Below are positions 9,110 through 20,676 of a stretch of 40,773 bases of DNA, piece after piece (positions within the stretch are counted from its first letter, which is position 1; every line of letters begins with the position of its first letter). Position numbers and translations under genes: made by a program. This DNA comes from Solicoccozyma terricola (Eukaryota > Basidiomycota > Tremellomycetes > Filobasidiales > Piskurozymaceae), in contig BCLD01000010.1 of assembly GCA_001600875.1 (NCBI GenBank), positions 392,480-433,252 on the forward strand, given 5' to 3'. The notes under the pieces were generated by a model. That model ran no database searches. It was not told the origin of the DNA and was given only the letters and a program-made list of their open reading frames with translations.

Positions 9110-10920
9110 ATGACCATCGCACCAAAGCTTCCCATTTCCACCGAATCGCTCAGTTACCTCCGTTCTGTCATCAAGGGTGACATTGTCCTCCCTGGCGACG
9201 AGGACTACCGTGCTTCTATCGCCCGGTGGTCCGCGTCCACAGAGAAGCCAGCCGGTATGGTCGTTCACGTCAAGGACGAGGATGACATACATGCCGTATT
9301 AGAGGTTGCTATCAAGGACACGGCGGACGTTGCCATCAAAGGACTGACTGATGTGCCGAACACCCTGGCTTGATCTTGACTGAAGCCCCCTTCACAGGCG
9401 GTGGACATTCGTTCTCTGGCGCTTCGTCCAGCAATGGAGGTATCGTCATAGACTTGGCTCGCTTCATGAAGACTGTAACCGTCAACCCAGAGGAGAAGAC
9501 CGTCACAGTCCAAGGCGGAGCCCGATGGGCGGACGTCGATACCGAGGCAGAAAAGTTCGGCCTGGCTTGCGTTGGCGGAACGATCAATAACACCGGTGTC
9601 GCTGGGGTGAGTGGAAGCCCCTGGTCTCGAGGTTCCAATTCTAGACAATGCTGACATGTGTCTATTCGCCCATCGCGTTGCTACCGCTAGCTCACCCTTG
9701 GAGGTGGCTATGGCTGGCTTACTCCTCGCTACGGTCTAGTCATCGACAATCTGCTCTCCGCGCGAATCATCACCGGAACTCTTGAACACCTTGTCGTCTC
9801 TCCAACTTCCAACCCGGCTCTCTTCGATGCCATCAAAGGCGGGGGATGCAACTTTGGCGTCGTGTCAGAGTTCGTATTTCAATCGCATGAACAGAAGAAC
9901 CTGGTCTGGTTGGGACTGGTATCGTTCCCTATCCCCACCCAGGAGGAAAGCGAAAAGTATGGCGGGAGCACGGTGGACCAGATGAGCAGGAGCATCCAGG
10001 CATGGTATGATAAAGTCAGCATGAAGTATCCGGATGCCTCCATCCGGTACATGATTGGATTCCCATCTGGGAAGGCGAGTCGGGCGTTTGGTTGACGTGA
10101 TCAAGTAACAGCATTAAAGTTGATCGTTTCCCACTTTGTCCCTCAGGATCTCGTCCAGCTCATCCTGTTCTACAACGGAGGAGCCACAGAAGCTGAGACC
10201 TGTTTCAAGACCATTTGGGATTTGCGTGAGGTGTTGCCGGCAAACGCTGTTTGAAAGGCTGTCACTGAACATGCGTATGACTTCCAGCCGCCCTGGCCGA
10301 CAAAAAACAAGCCATGATGGTGCCGTATCCCGCCACTAACGGCACCGAGATCCCCTGGGGTCTCTGTCGCTATTCTAAATCTTCGGCTATTCCACGTTTT
10401 CCCGTCGGATCAGAGCTCGCGTCCATCTGCTCTAAAGTGCTCGACCTCCACCATAACACGATTTACACAGACAGCACTGTGGTGTTTGAGGATCTTTCAC
10501 CGCGCAGCAATCTTAACGATGCGAGCGGACTTCAGGATATGGCGTTCGCCGGAAGATCACGGAATGTACAGGCGGCGTGTCTTTTAGAGTGGCACACTGA
10601 AGATTCTACATCAGAGAAGACGAAGAAGGAATTAATTGAGGCAAGAGCGCTGACAAAGGGGATCATCCATCTGTGTGATCCGGGTGAAGGTACGGTTTAC
10701 AGCAACTATGGTGCGTCTCCCGTGGTTCAAGCTCATCTGTGCTGGATTGCTCGTATACTAAACGGCTGGTGGTGTCGCAGTTAGCGACGTCGAAGGCCAC
10801 GACCGTGCCAAAGCCATCTTCGGCGGCAGGTATCCTGTATTGCAGGGAATCAAGGCCAAGCACGACCCGAACCAGCTGTTCGACAAGTGGTTCCCGATCG
10901 AGCCAGCTGCTCCGAACTGA
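9110..10920 (+). CDS. FAD-linked oxidoreductase (PCMH + BBE type)
   Basis: Flavoprotein oxidase/dehydrogenase of the berberine-bridge/6-hydroxynicotine oxidase class; substrate unknown. Exons 9110-9341, 9398-9606, 9691-10074, 10147-10225, 10288-10710, 10781-10920 give 488 residues. The FAD domain shows GGGHSFSG with His81 for 8-alpha covalent flavin attachment, VTVQGGARW, the [15 protein letters not shown] block, and [13 protein letters not shown]. The C-terminus has the BBE signature ([18 protein letters not shown]). No signal peptide, so probably intracellular. Two donors are odd: intron 1 (9342-9397) would start with GA, and intron 3 (10075-10146) starts with GC. Protein similarity forces the GA junction, so the gene either uses a rare splice site or carries a splice-site mutation. 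Confidence 0.85.
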
Positions 10921-11384
10921 CAGATGTTGGCGATGCCTGGATCAAGTTTGACCCTCCGTGCTCTAGTGTGAAATTCTGGCTCCGTGATCTTGTTTCAGCG
11001 TCATGTCAGAGTGGTGCAGTCTGAATCGGCCTGATATGTGGAGCTGGATACGACTGTTGGCTGCAATTCAGGGTCTCAGGTAAATGTATGCACACCCCTG
11101 ATGGTGCGTTCCGAATGTGCTTGGTGCTTGCTGCAGAGTATCCTGGTTAAAAACTTCCTGTACATGTACCGCCCAAACTGGTCTTTGTGAATGAACGTTG
11201 ATCACAATCTCCTGCAGCAACATTTCTTCTTTCTGCTTCCTGAAAGCACCGTCATATATCAACCGGATGTTGCCAAGGAGTGCCGACTGTATGCTGGATG
11301 GTCCAAGTAGAGGTCCACATACCCTCCAGTTTATGCGGGTACCCCAGACGAGTTAATCCTGGCGAGTATAGAGCGCGTGGAGAG
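10921..11384. other. Intergenic region, nothing recognised
   Basis: 464 bp between the convergent flavoprotein (+) and alpha/beta hydrolase (-) genes. It should contain both 3' UTRs. No ORF with protein character, repeat or RNA gene was seen. Confidence 0.5.
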
Positions 11385-12533
11385 CTAGATACCAGCCTCG
11401 CTGGCTCCCGCTAGCTTTGGACCGGCAGTGGACACTCGACTGTGTGCTGTAGCGAAAGAACGGATGGCAGCCGACGCGCCGCTCGGGTTATCTTCGTGCA
11501 TGAAGTGCGAAGCGCCAGAAACGGTGTGCTCCTGAGCACCGGGTATGAGCTCGACGAGGCGGCGATTGATTTCCTTCTGAAACCGTGGCGTGTGCTCACC
11601 CATCATCAGAAGCGTTGGTGTCCTGATGGCGCGGGCGTCGTCGTCAAGAAACCTTGGCAAACCGGCGCCGAGGAAGAGAGCCCGGTGTGGTTTGACGTTA
11701 TCACGCATTTGCTCAAGTCTGGATGGCCGGAGACATGCATAAAAGGTGTCGCCTAGGACACCTCGCGCAAACGTTTCCAGCGCTTTCTCATCATCACCTC
11801 TTTGAAACGACGTTGTGAGCGGACCGACCACCATTGCCCCGAAAACCATGATGGGTACAAAGGCAGCGGGCCGCGAGAACAACAGCCTGATCACGTCACG
11901 GAGCTTCGGTGGTGTGTTTGGGAGGAACAGGGAGACAACCGGTGGCTCCTCGAGTACCAGACTGCGCACCAGGTCTGGACGTTGCCTGGCCATGAGCATC
12001 GCCACGAAAGCTCCGGTGGAGTTTCCCACTACGTGTGCGGATCCAAGGTCAAGTTTCTCGATGAAAGCTGCCAGATCGTCGGCGTGGGCCTCCCAAGGGT
12101 CGGCGGCCCCTTCAGCGATCGGCGCATTAGGGGTGGCATAACGCCGGCTGTACGCAAGCACCCGAAAGGTCTTGGCGAGGTCGCTTTGCACCGGATCCCA
12201 TGTGCGCATGTCGCTGACGTTGGAATGAACCAGCACCATGGGCTCGCCTTGTCCCATGTCACGGTAGGCCAGGGTAGTGCCATTGACCTCGACTGTAGTA
12301 ACGGGAGCCAATGGGGAAGGCGGCAATGCAGTGACAGACTGTGACGCTACGTCGGATGAGCTGGGATTCGGTGCAGGAGTGTGATGGGGGTCGAGGCTGC
12401 TCTTGGTACTGCCTGGAACAATGGAAGGCCGAATTGCTTGAGAAATCATTGCATTGTAGAGAGTGAACTTGTTCGCTATTACGATGATCAAGCCTACCAG
12501 ATTGGTGACGGATCCATTCGGTCGGATTTCCAT
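11385..12533 (-). CDS. Alpha/beta hydrolase, intronless, possibly of bacterial origin
   Basis: Serine hydrolase of the alpha/beta fold; substrate unknown. A single uninterrupted frame encodes 382 residues. The fold is clear: strand/oxyanion segment GEPMVLVHSNVSDMRTW, nucleophile elbow GNSTG (Ser172), acid region LLMMGEHTP (Glu313), and histidine loop SGASHFMHEDNP (His343). The body (from about residue 78) reads like small proteobacterial hydrolases. Residues 1-77 are unlike them and contain a hydrophobic stretch (LVGLIIVIA) that could be a signal anchor; an alternative start is Met29 at 12449. It lacks introns, although its neighbours have up to ten, and is rich in Ala/Arg, so horizontal transfer is plausible but unproven. 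Confidence 0.85.
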   Translation of the reverse strand: MEIRPNGSVTNLVGLIIVIANKFTLYNAMISQAIRPSIVPGSTKSSLDPHHTPAPNPSSSDVASQSVTALPPSPLAPVTTVEVNGTTLAYRDMGQGEPMVLVHSNVSDMRTWDPVQSDLAKTFRVLAYSRRYATPNAPIAEGAADPWEAHADDLAAFIEKLDLGSAHVVGNSTGAFVAMLMARQRPDLVRSLVLEEPPVVSLFLPNTPPKLRDVIRLLFSRPAAFVPIMVFGAMVVGPLTTSFQRGDDEKALETFARGVLGDTFYACLRPSRLEQMRDNVKPHRALFLGAGLPRFLDDDARAIRTPTLLMMGEHTPRFQKEINRRLVELIPGAQEHTVSGASHFMHEDNPSGASAAIRSFATAHSRVSTAGPKLAGASEAGI

Positions 12534-12796
12534 ACCGAATTAACACCTGACTCCTGTCCCACAAGGGGTTGTGGATCCGACCTGCTCGTCGAACAAACGT
12601 GTTGGCATGCAGGTCTTTGCCCCCGACCGGGAGAAGTGGAATGTAACACGGGGTAATGAGATATGTCACCCCCGAGACACAGGGCATGTTGAATCCGACG
12701 AACCACAAAGATCTTTCACAACGCTCTTTACTTCATCTACTCGCCTCTCCTAGATCATCTACAATACATCGTCGTCTGCTATCCCTTTCATCCAGA

Positions 12797-13671
12797 ATGT
12801 CTAAAGTTCCAGTCCTTGTAGCCGGCTTGCCGCCAGGTAAACTTGACCGACGCTCCAAAATACGCAAGAGAGCGGATCCTAAAGCCATTCTACCTTTCAC
12901 AGGACATCCAGCAGGCGACACCCACCCATCAACCAAAGCAGGGACTTTTGATCCAGCGACTATCGGGGCGCAACTGGCGGAAATGAGGGCGCAGGTAGCT
13001 CAATCTCGTGAGCAACTTTGGTTCACGGTTGGATCCGGCTACTGAGCAGGAATTCGAACAGCTTATGCTTGCGATACGTTCTTCACTGTGCCCGAGGACC
13101 CGATTGAATTATGGATCGCCAAAACTCAAAGAAAGGGAGTGGAAAGGTGCGCAGGACTCTACCCAGAATAACTCGACGCTGACTCTGTCTCTGACAGTCA
13201 TCTTGATCGGATATGGAGTGCGAGGACATCCTGATTTAACGTACGTTCATATCCTTCGCCGAAGTTCTCCCTGATGTGCAACGTCCTTCCATCCACCCTC
13301 CCAGTCCGTTCTACGAGGCCATGATCAACGCCGCTCACGAGCACGCACCATCAGGAGCGAGATTTGCCTTCAACACATCTCCGCTGTCGACTCTCGCGGC
13401 ATTGGAGAGGGTATGGCCTAGAAAAGTGATGGAGGGGTGGGAGGGACAGATCGGCGATAGTCTCAACGGAGGCACAAATGGACAGGCAGATGCTTTTGAA
13501 AGAAAGGGATTCTTCGATGGAATGTATACAGGGTTGTGGTTGAAAGAACTCGTCAACCACTGTAATGCCACCTCCATCGCCTCCTATCCCTTCGCACTGA
13601 TCACCGCCTGCGGCCGCCGAAAGAACGTGGTATGCCTTGTGGCGGTAGAGGACCCGTCCGACACCGCTTGA
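12797..13671 (+). CDS. Conserved small fungal protein of unknown function, with apparent frameshift
   Basis: No biochemical role known to me. Exons 12797-12836, 12903-13007, 13062-13146, 13198-13240, 13305-13671. The reading resembles a widespread fungal family with a VLVAGLPPG start, a DTFFTVPEDP block, a KLKEREWKG block, GYGVRGHPDLT, and AHEHAP...FAFNTSP. The frame changes between the DTFF and REWKG blocks: one base too many within AAAA at 13121-13124. All other junctions keep phase once that base is discounted. So it is either a sequencing error in a homopolymer or a recent pseudogene. The C-terminal 80 residues after VWP extend past the usual family end. Intron 1 is a multiple of three without stops, so it could also be read through. 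Confidence 0.5.
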
Positions 13672-14999
13672 GCACGGCCAACCCGGCCAGGGTCCCCTGC
13701 CTACTATCCGTCACCTTGAGACAAAGATCAGCCGAGGTATTGGCAAACTCCGGCCTCGTCTACTAATTCGATGGGGATGTAAAGTAAGTCCTCCCGGAGC
13801 CTTCAACAGACCCGGTTTCCTGTCGTCCGGATAGCTTGAGATACTCATCCGCCGTCACCAGCACATTCTGTCGGTTCCCCTGCCATGTACAAACTCATCG
13901 ATCGCTGTCACAGTCCTAGAGCGGTACCTCACGTCGAACGTGACCTGATAGCCATAAGTTGGCCAATTAGGATGTGGACAGGTTGATGTATACCTCTCTG
14001 ATCTACCACCTCGTATTAGGCTACTGCAAGTTGTCTACTCCAATTCTCAACAAATGGTCAGTGGCGATGTAGACGAGGGAATATTCGTAGGATATCCGCC
14101 TGCCATGTCTTTCTACATCGCTGATACAGATAGGTTCGGCCCCAAGATCGTTTTGGTAGGGGCAATAGCCGATATGTGCGAGGGTTGGACCCTTTTGGTA
14201 ATTGCAAATAACGCAAATGGTGCCAATACGAATTGGTTTCCACAGGAGAATGGTAATAACTATTTGCATGTCTAATTTCCCTAATTTATTGTAATGTAGC
14301 TCTACGTTGACGTTTTTATCTTTGGTATCAGGTAAACGATCCCTGGTCTCGTGGATCATTGCGTGATGACGGACCGCGACGGGACGACCGACTCGGGTGA
14401 CGACACTCCCCGGTGTCTCGGACTTGAACATACCATTCCTCCATTGAAGGATAGCGGAATCATGAGGTGGAGGTCGTACAGATCCTGCTCTGATACGCAA
14501 GTGGAAACTCAACAGATTGGTTTCATCCAGGCAAAAACTCACGACAAAATTATACACTCTTTTGAGTTCGGCTTGACCTGACTACGCAATGACAATCGTC
14601 TCCGAGTTCCTAAAACGTGCGGCGACGTCGACTAGTCACCTCCCCGTCCACTACGGAATCTCAAACCTCCCGAACCCGGAAGCCACGCTACTCGTTGATC
14701 ATCCCCAGTCTCGCGACCCACCTGTTCCCAATTAGATCGGAGGATTATTGGGCCGATCTCAGTGGCCACGGAAAACGGAGTCCACCTGACCCAAAAGTGG
14801 ACGGATGCCCCACCCCGTCCACTACGTCCACATTTGATCACCAGATCGGCATTTTCCGACACAGATCCCCGCGTTGATTTGCGGGGTCCTCGCGCGGGGC
14901 AGCTTGCAGCATTCTGGGGCAAGTATAAGAGCTTTACATTGCAATAGGTAGTAACAACACCCCCAACTCGTATACCGCACAAATCCCATCACCGCAAAC
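13672..14999. other. Intergenic region, no supported gene
   Basis: 1.3 kb upstream of the sugar transporter. A 73-codon plus ORF (14054-14275) and a 178-codon minus ORF (14557-14021) overlap each other. Neither shows a domain, signal peptide, or credible splice extension, so I treat both as chance. The last 100 bp (about 14920-14999, CA-rich leader before ATG) is the likely 5' leader of the transporter. Confidence 0.45.
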
Positions 15000-17055
15000 A
15001 TGTCTACTGACAGCATGAAACTCGGCGAAACCGACAAGGATATTATGCACCTTGAATCTCATCACCAAAATCCCAACATGCCCGTCATCGAAAAGGGCCA
15101 AGACCTTCTCGAGTCCGAGTACCCAGACGGTCTGCGTGAAATGTCCGACCCTCCCACCCTCGAGATGCTCAGAATTGGTGCCCAGCTTGAGCGCGAGGAC
15201 CAGACTAGGAATATGCCGGCGACTATCCGCAAATACGGTCGGATGTGTCTCATGGCCGTCCCATACCTGCTCGCGTGCATTGGCCAGGGGTATGATAATG
15301 GCGCAGCTGGAATCACTCAGTCAATGTGAGTTGAGCGGTGTCTCTTAGGAACGTCGTGTCTGACCCCGAAAGTTTCAGGCCGGCGTTTCTCATCAAATTC
15401 GGCGAGTTCAGTCCTGCTACGCATGGATTGATCGTTCCGTCCGTGTGGCTTAGTCTGTGGGGGTCATTGTTGCAATTGGGAACTGCTATCGGCGCGTTCT
15501 CATGTGGTTACCTGTTGGACAAGTTTGGGCCCAAGGTGAGTTGATTGCTGGGGTGCAAGAGTTTTTAGGCGCTCAAGAATTCCCGGTCATAGCGCACTAC
15601 CATGGCTGCAAGTGCCTTCATGCTCATCCCTATTGCAATCCAAGTATCGGCGGAATCGCGGGGCCAGCTACTGGCAGGCAAACTACTCGGAGGAATTCCA
15701 ATGGGTATATATATCGGTGAGCCCTTGAGAGCACACCGAGATACGAAATTGGGGACTAATAGACAATCTCCACAGTTTGTGCGGCAAACTACATTGGTGC
15801 TTCAACCACTGTCAAGCTTCGTGGCCCACTGAGCTCAATGCTTGCCCTCGTTCTCATCGCCGGCATCGTCCTCGGTCTCACAGTTGGGTACGAACAGTTT
15901 CTAGTGTTTTCAGACTGGCAGTCATGGAGACTTGTTCTGGCGATCCAGTGAGTGGTTCGGGACTCTCGAAGTAGGACGCGACGCTCAGCTTCGAACGCAC
16001 ATCTTCTATAGATGGGTCTTCCCAATACTCACCATTGTCCTGCTATTCTTCGTCTCTGACTCCCCCGTCTACTGGGTTCAAAAGAACCAACCTGAGAAAG
16101 CCATGGCACAACTGAGACGATTATACGGTGCTAGCAGTCCCGACCTCCGCGCTCGACTTGCTACTATTCAGCTCGACGTTGCCGTTGAAAATGAGCAGCA
16201 TGCCAAGGTCGGCAAGGCGTCTTTCAAGGAATTGTTCTCTTCGGCTTCTGACAGACGTCGCACGATGATCGCCATGGGCATCTGGATAGTGTTCAACTTT
16301 GGCGGTAGCTCTTTCACTGGTAACGGGCTCTACTTCCTCGTCACCGGAACCACGCTTCCCATCACCACCATCTTCCCCATCGTCATCAGCTGTCTCGCTC
16401 TCGGTGCGCTCATCAACTTCTTGTCCGGTTACTTGCTTGAGAAGATCGGTCGTCGTGGGCTGTTTGTGTATGGCGGGTGAGTTTTGCAATGCGATGGACT
16501 CGAAAATATGGACGGCGCTGACTTTCCGCCCGTTTCCAGATTTTTCTACGCTGCCGTACTGGCCACACTCGGAGGTCTCGGCTGGGCTACCTCCTCCTCT
16601 GGCAAGTTCGCTCTTGCCATGTTGATCAACCTGGTCATCGTCGTTCAGCAAGTTGTTCAAAACGCCCCTTGCTACACTCTGTCGTCTGAAATCGCATCGC
16701 TTCGTCTGCGTGGAAAGACCCAATCGCTAGCGTTCGTAGTCAACAATGTCGCTAACCTGGTATTCGTATTTGTTGTCCCTTACATCTTCCAAAACCCCGG
16801 CAATCTGGGAGCCAAGACAGCTCTCATCTTCGCTGGTTTGACCTTCATCGGTTGTATTTGGGGGTTCTGGGCGGTACCCGAGACCAAAGGAAGGAGTGAG
16901 TTTAAAAGTGTCGTGGGTGATACTGGCACGTCCGACTGACTCTTTGCATCGTATCAGCCATTCTGGAGTTGGACGTACTGTTCGAGCACAACGTACCGAC
17001 ACGCAAGTTCAGGACACAGGACGTTAGTGCGCTGATCCGGTCACAGACTGTTTGA
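15000..17055 (+). CDS. MFS sugar transporter (alpha-glucoside/maltose permease-like)
   Basis: Plasma-membrane sugar:proton symporter. Exons 15000-15325, 15379-15535, 15593-15716, 15776-15947, 16012-16476, 16540-16895, 16958-17055 join in phase to 565 residues, normal for the family. Sugar-porter signatures include YLLDKFGPK after TM2, GRRGLF between TM8 and TM9 (LEKIGRRGLFVYGG), SDSPVYWVQKNQPEKAM (PESP-like) before the central loop, and VPETKGRT at the end of TM12. The long hydrophilic N-terminus (about 85 residues) and central loop match maltose/general alpha-glucoside permeases better than hexose transporters. It lies 228 bp upstream of a second, unrelated transporter on the same strand. 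Confidence 0.92.
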
Positions 17056-17283
17056 TGTGGGGTCGTGTATTATAATTAGGGCTACGGGTCAAGGAACAGT
17101 GCTTTTCGGCCTACTTTGTCCGAGAGATTGGTGGTTTTGACAAATATTTGTTGCATTTTCCTGCTAAAAAAAGACGCTGCAAAAAAGTGCTATTCCCCGC
17201 TTGCTACTTTGCAACTGTGCCCGTCATCGATCTACTTGATTGATACCTGTTGTAAACGAAACCGCCACCCCTCTCCATCGACC

Positions 17284-19308
17284 ATGGACCAAGCCATCGA
17301 GCTGGGCCAATCCCAAAACGCATCTCTGCGTGACTCTCAAAACGCATCTCCGCGCGACTCACTCAGCTTCCAGTCGGTGGAAGAACCTTTGAGGACGACG
17401 TCGCTGGCACCGGTAGACAAGGGACTGGCAGCATGGACATTCTTGGCAGCTGCCACGATGCTGGAAAGTCTCGTGTGGGGATTGCCCTTCTCTGTCGGCG
17501 TTTTGCACACCTATTGGACGACAGAGATGTTTCCACCGGGTACGCCGGGAGAGTCGTTGGTGACGGTCGCGGCGACGCTGTAAGTGGTCGAAAAAAGAGG
17601 AATTGGGATTGAAGTCAAGCTGAAACAGACCATTGACGGCATCAGGCAGACGGGTCTGATGTACATGCTTTGTCTTGTCTTTGGTCCGTGAGTCTCGCAC
17701 TGTATTAGGCATAATACCGACGCCTGGATCGCTGATTACATCGTACACCGTGTACCCGCAGGCTACTCGCTGCATATCCACATCGGAGACTTCAGCTTCA
17801 GCTCGTAGGACTGGCGGGAGCGGTCGTTTCCCTGATATCAACCGCTTTTGTAACCAAGGTAAGCCCCTCCCCCCTGCAATACCTCACGATAATAAGTAAC
17901 ATATCATCCCAACAGCCCTGGCAACTCCTCCTCAGCCTGGGTCTGACATATCCACTTTCCGCACGTAAGGTCGTTCTACCACACTGTAACGTATTCCCAG
18001 CGCTGATCCCTCGTTTCATTCAGTCATGTACATGCCTGCCGCCACCCTCGTCTTTGAATGGTTCCATACCCGCCGAGGGTTAGCGTCTGGAATATTGTAC
18101 GCTGGAACGGGAGCTGGTGGAACGGTCTTCCCATTCATCATGCAAGGTCTTCTGAGGGGGTTTGGATACAAGGTGGCTTTGATTTCCTTGGTCAGTTACC
18201 CCGTCTCCATCAGCTCTTGAACCCTGCTGACTGGTCGGCGAGCGTTCCCATATGTTGACGCATCAGGCTATTGGTTACGGCATCATCGCATTCATCGCCA
18301 TCCTATTTATTAAACCCCGAGTCCCAATCCCTCGTCAATCCAGCGCACTCCCATTACGGCGAAGGATCCCAACATCGTTCCTCGGGAAAAGGTGCTTTTA
18401 TGCGTTTGCTGCAGCCATCTTGTTGACGAGTATGGGCAACTTCATCCCGGGCTTGTTTATCCCCAGTAAGCCATCCGTGCGTATCTCTGTGGATGGCCTG
18501 CTGACGTCGGGGATGATGTACAGCATTCGCAGACCAAATGGGAGTCACCAGCCCCAACGGAACAGCCCTACTCGCACTGTTGAATGGTTCGTTGGCTCCC
18601 TGTTTCCGATATGATGCATTGAATGACTCTTTCCGCTCGCCCGCCCGTCATAGCTTCATCCGTATTTGGAACTCTCATCATAGGTTATCTCTGTGACCAT
18701 CTTCCCCTACCGCTCGTTATCTCGATATCTTGCCTCGGCTCCGCCTTCTCCTGTCTTTTCCTTTGGGGTTTCGCGACGAATACCGGAGTTCTTGTGGCGT
18801 TTGCCATGCTGTTCGGTCTGCTGGGACCAAGTTTCACGGCGATTTGGGCTCCCATGGTCTCGATGGTTGCCAGTGAGTCTTGTATCTGCCGTCATCGCGA
18901 TTGAACGGTGTGCTGATGAATTGGGGGCCATATCAGAGGACGATCCAAATGCTCAGGTGCCTGTCTTTTCTCTCTTCGCTTTCGCAAGGGGTATAGGAAA
19001 CTTTGCTTCAGGTTTGTCCTTTGTGATGTTCGTTCGACCTTGCAAAGTTCCCGCCTGATTCCATCGACAATCTGCCCTATCTATAGGTCCAATCTCAACG
19101 GCCTTGTTGGGGTCATCCCTATTCGCAGGAGGGAAAGGAGCGTATGGATTGGACAACTATGTGAGCAATTAAACTGCCTCCAGCTGAAGATCCCGTCTTC
19201 TTATGCACATGTGGGTTAATTGGTGACACACAGGGAGCTCTGATTTTGTATGTCGGCAGCGTCATGATCGCTGGATCGGTCGTTGGCGTGACTTATAGGC
19301 TACCATGA
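17284..19308 (+). CDS. MFS monocarboxylate-type transporter
   Basis: Membrane transporter of the fungal monocarboxylate porter-like group; substrate not inferable (these genes are often not lactate carriers). Eleven exons: 17284-17579, 17646-17687, 17762-17858, 17916-17964, 18024-18190, 18267-18465, 18524-18586, 18654-18872, 18937-19011, 19087-19160, 19234-19308. All are in phase, giving 451 residues. Seen: a hydrophilic Ser-rich N-terminus with a NAS.RDS repeat, TM1 beginning DKGLAAWTFLAAATMLES, the family block MYMPAATLVFEWFHTRRG, ASGILYAGTGAGG, and a second-half GFATNTGVLVAFAMLFGL. It has ten introns in 2 kb, the densest in the window. Confidence 0.88.
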
Positions 19309-19396
19309 TTAGAGGTACATATCGCAAATGAAGACCAGCATGAAAAAGAACAGTCCGTGCATCAACGTTCAGCGTCCCTCAAGTCACCGACTCGCA

Positions 19397-20676
19397 TCAT
19401 GTCGTCCAGATCCTGCAAGTCGTAGTATTTCGGCCTCTCTGCAACTCCACAACCCCTCAAACACTCACTGATTCGTATTACCGTCAGTGCAATCCCATAC
19501 CTGCAATCGATTCCCGTTCGCAAGATTGCCATCCGTGAGATCCAAGCACTTTCCCTGATTGGTCAACGCAACTCTGTTGTCTCCAGTGTACCACCAATCC
19601 TGCTGAGCGAGGCCGTCGTAGCACATCCAAATCTTCATCTTCGTCCCGTCGGCCGGGAATCCTTGCGTGGCGTCCAGGCACAGATTGGATGCCGCGAGCA
19701 TAACCTTTGTTTGGCCTTTCGAGATGAACCAGTTTTGAGCAGGAGTACCGTTGCAGTCGTAGATCTGAAGGTGGAAGGATGAGCATACAGCCCGGACGCT
19801 TCGGCCCTGATGCATCACCTGAACTGGCGTCCCATTCTCGCGAATGTCACCGGCGACGTCCATGCACTTGCTAGTATCTCCGTTGGGATGGAGCTGTACG
19901 GACTTGATGGGGCTTTCGCCGAAGCAGAAGCTGTGTGCTCACTGTCAGTCATGTATTGAGACGGCATCCGCGGCGACACTCACACAACCTGATAATTCGT
20001 ACCTTGACCGGCGCATTCGTGCAAGGGCGGCTGAGGAGCAGGTGACGAAAAATTCTGAGGAATGGTTGGGGGAGAGGAAAACGCTGCTGAACTCCCGCAG
20101 TCTGGACTCAAGCAACTCGCTATGGTGCAGTATTGTGACTGCTTGAGAAGAGCGACCTAGCGGAGGAAAGAAAGGTCATTCCGTTTGCTCTTTCGTCAGG
20201 CCGGTCATAGACTGACAATTGCCAGGGGAATGTTGAAGCCCTTGTCCGTTTGCTGCGAGCGATCTCCCGTCAGCATCGTGACCCAACCACACGCTTCGAC
20301 GAAGGACTCACGAGCCAATAGTAGTTGTTTTCCAAACTAAATCCGGCTTGAATATAGTGTTGAGTGTCGGCGACGCCTTCCTGCAAGGCGTAAATCGTGC
20401 CGACAAAATTCTGGTCAAAGGTGAAGGTGGCCGAGGTACCTGTGGCCGGACGTCAGGGTAGGCCATTCCATCAAGATGATCGAAACAGCTCAGCTGACCC
20501 GGTGCAAGGATACCCGGATTGGGCAACCCGGAAGGATTATTTCCAGTGATAAAAGGCTGAACATTAGTACTGCAGTCGTTCACGAGTTGAATGGTGGGAT
20601 TGGCTCTCTTTGTTGGAGTAGCCAAGACTAGGGATAGAAGAGAAAGGGCAATAGCGGAGGAAATGCAACGGGGCAT
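19397..20676 (-). CDS. Secreted two-domain protein: thaumatin-like N-terminus plus ricin-B lectin
   Basis: Probably an extracellular carbohydrate-binding protein. Minus-strand exons 20676-20499, 20439-20312, 20252-20217, 20138-19984, 19930-19819, 19764-19469, 19412-19397 give 306 residues in phase. Residues 1-20 are a signal peptide (MPRCISSAIALSLLSLVLAT), followed by a KR site. Residues about 25-140 look thaumatin-like: TIQLVNDCSTNVQPF, LAPGTSATFTF, DKGFNIPLAI, then clustered cysteines (YCTIASCLSPDC). A Pro-rich linker follows. Residues about 175-306 are a ricin-B beta-trefoil with QxW repeats (AQNWFIS, AQQDWWYT) and CLDLTDGN; the last exon supplies the closing QIW. The lectin part is well supported; the thaumatin call is from motifs only. 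Confidence 0.82.

Noticed and set aside
14021..14557. 178-codon minus-strand ORF
   Set aside because: No domain, signal peptide or hydrophobic pattern, no start context, and it overlaps an equally open plus-strand ORF; treated as chance.
15326..15348. 23-nt intron in the sugar transporter
   Set aside because: Using the later acceptor (15378) gives a normal 53-nt intron and the better sequence ITQSMPAFLIKFG.
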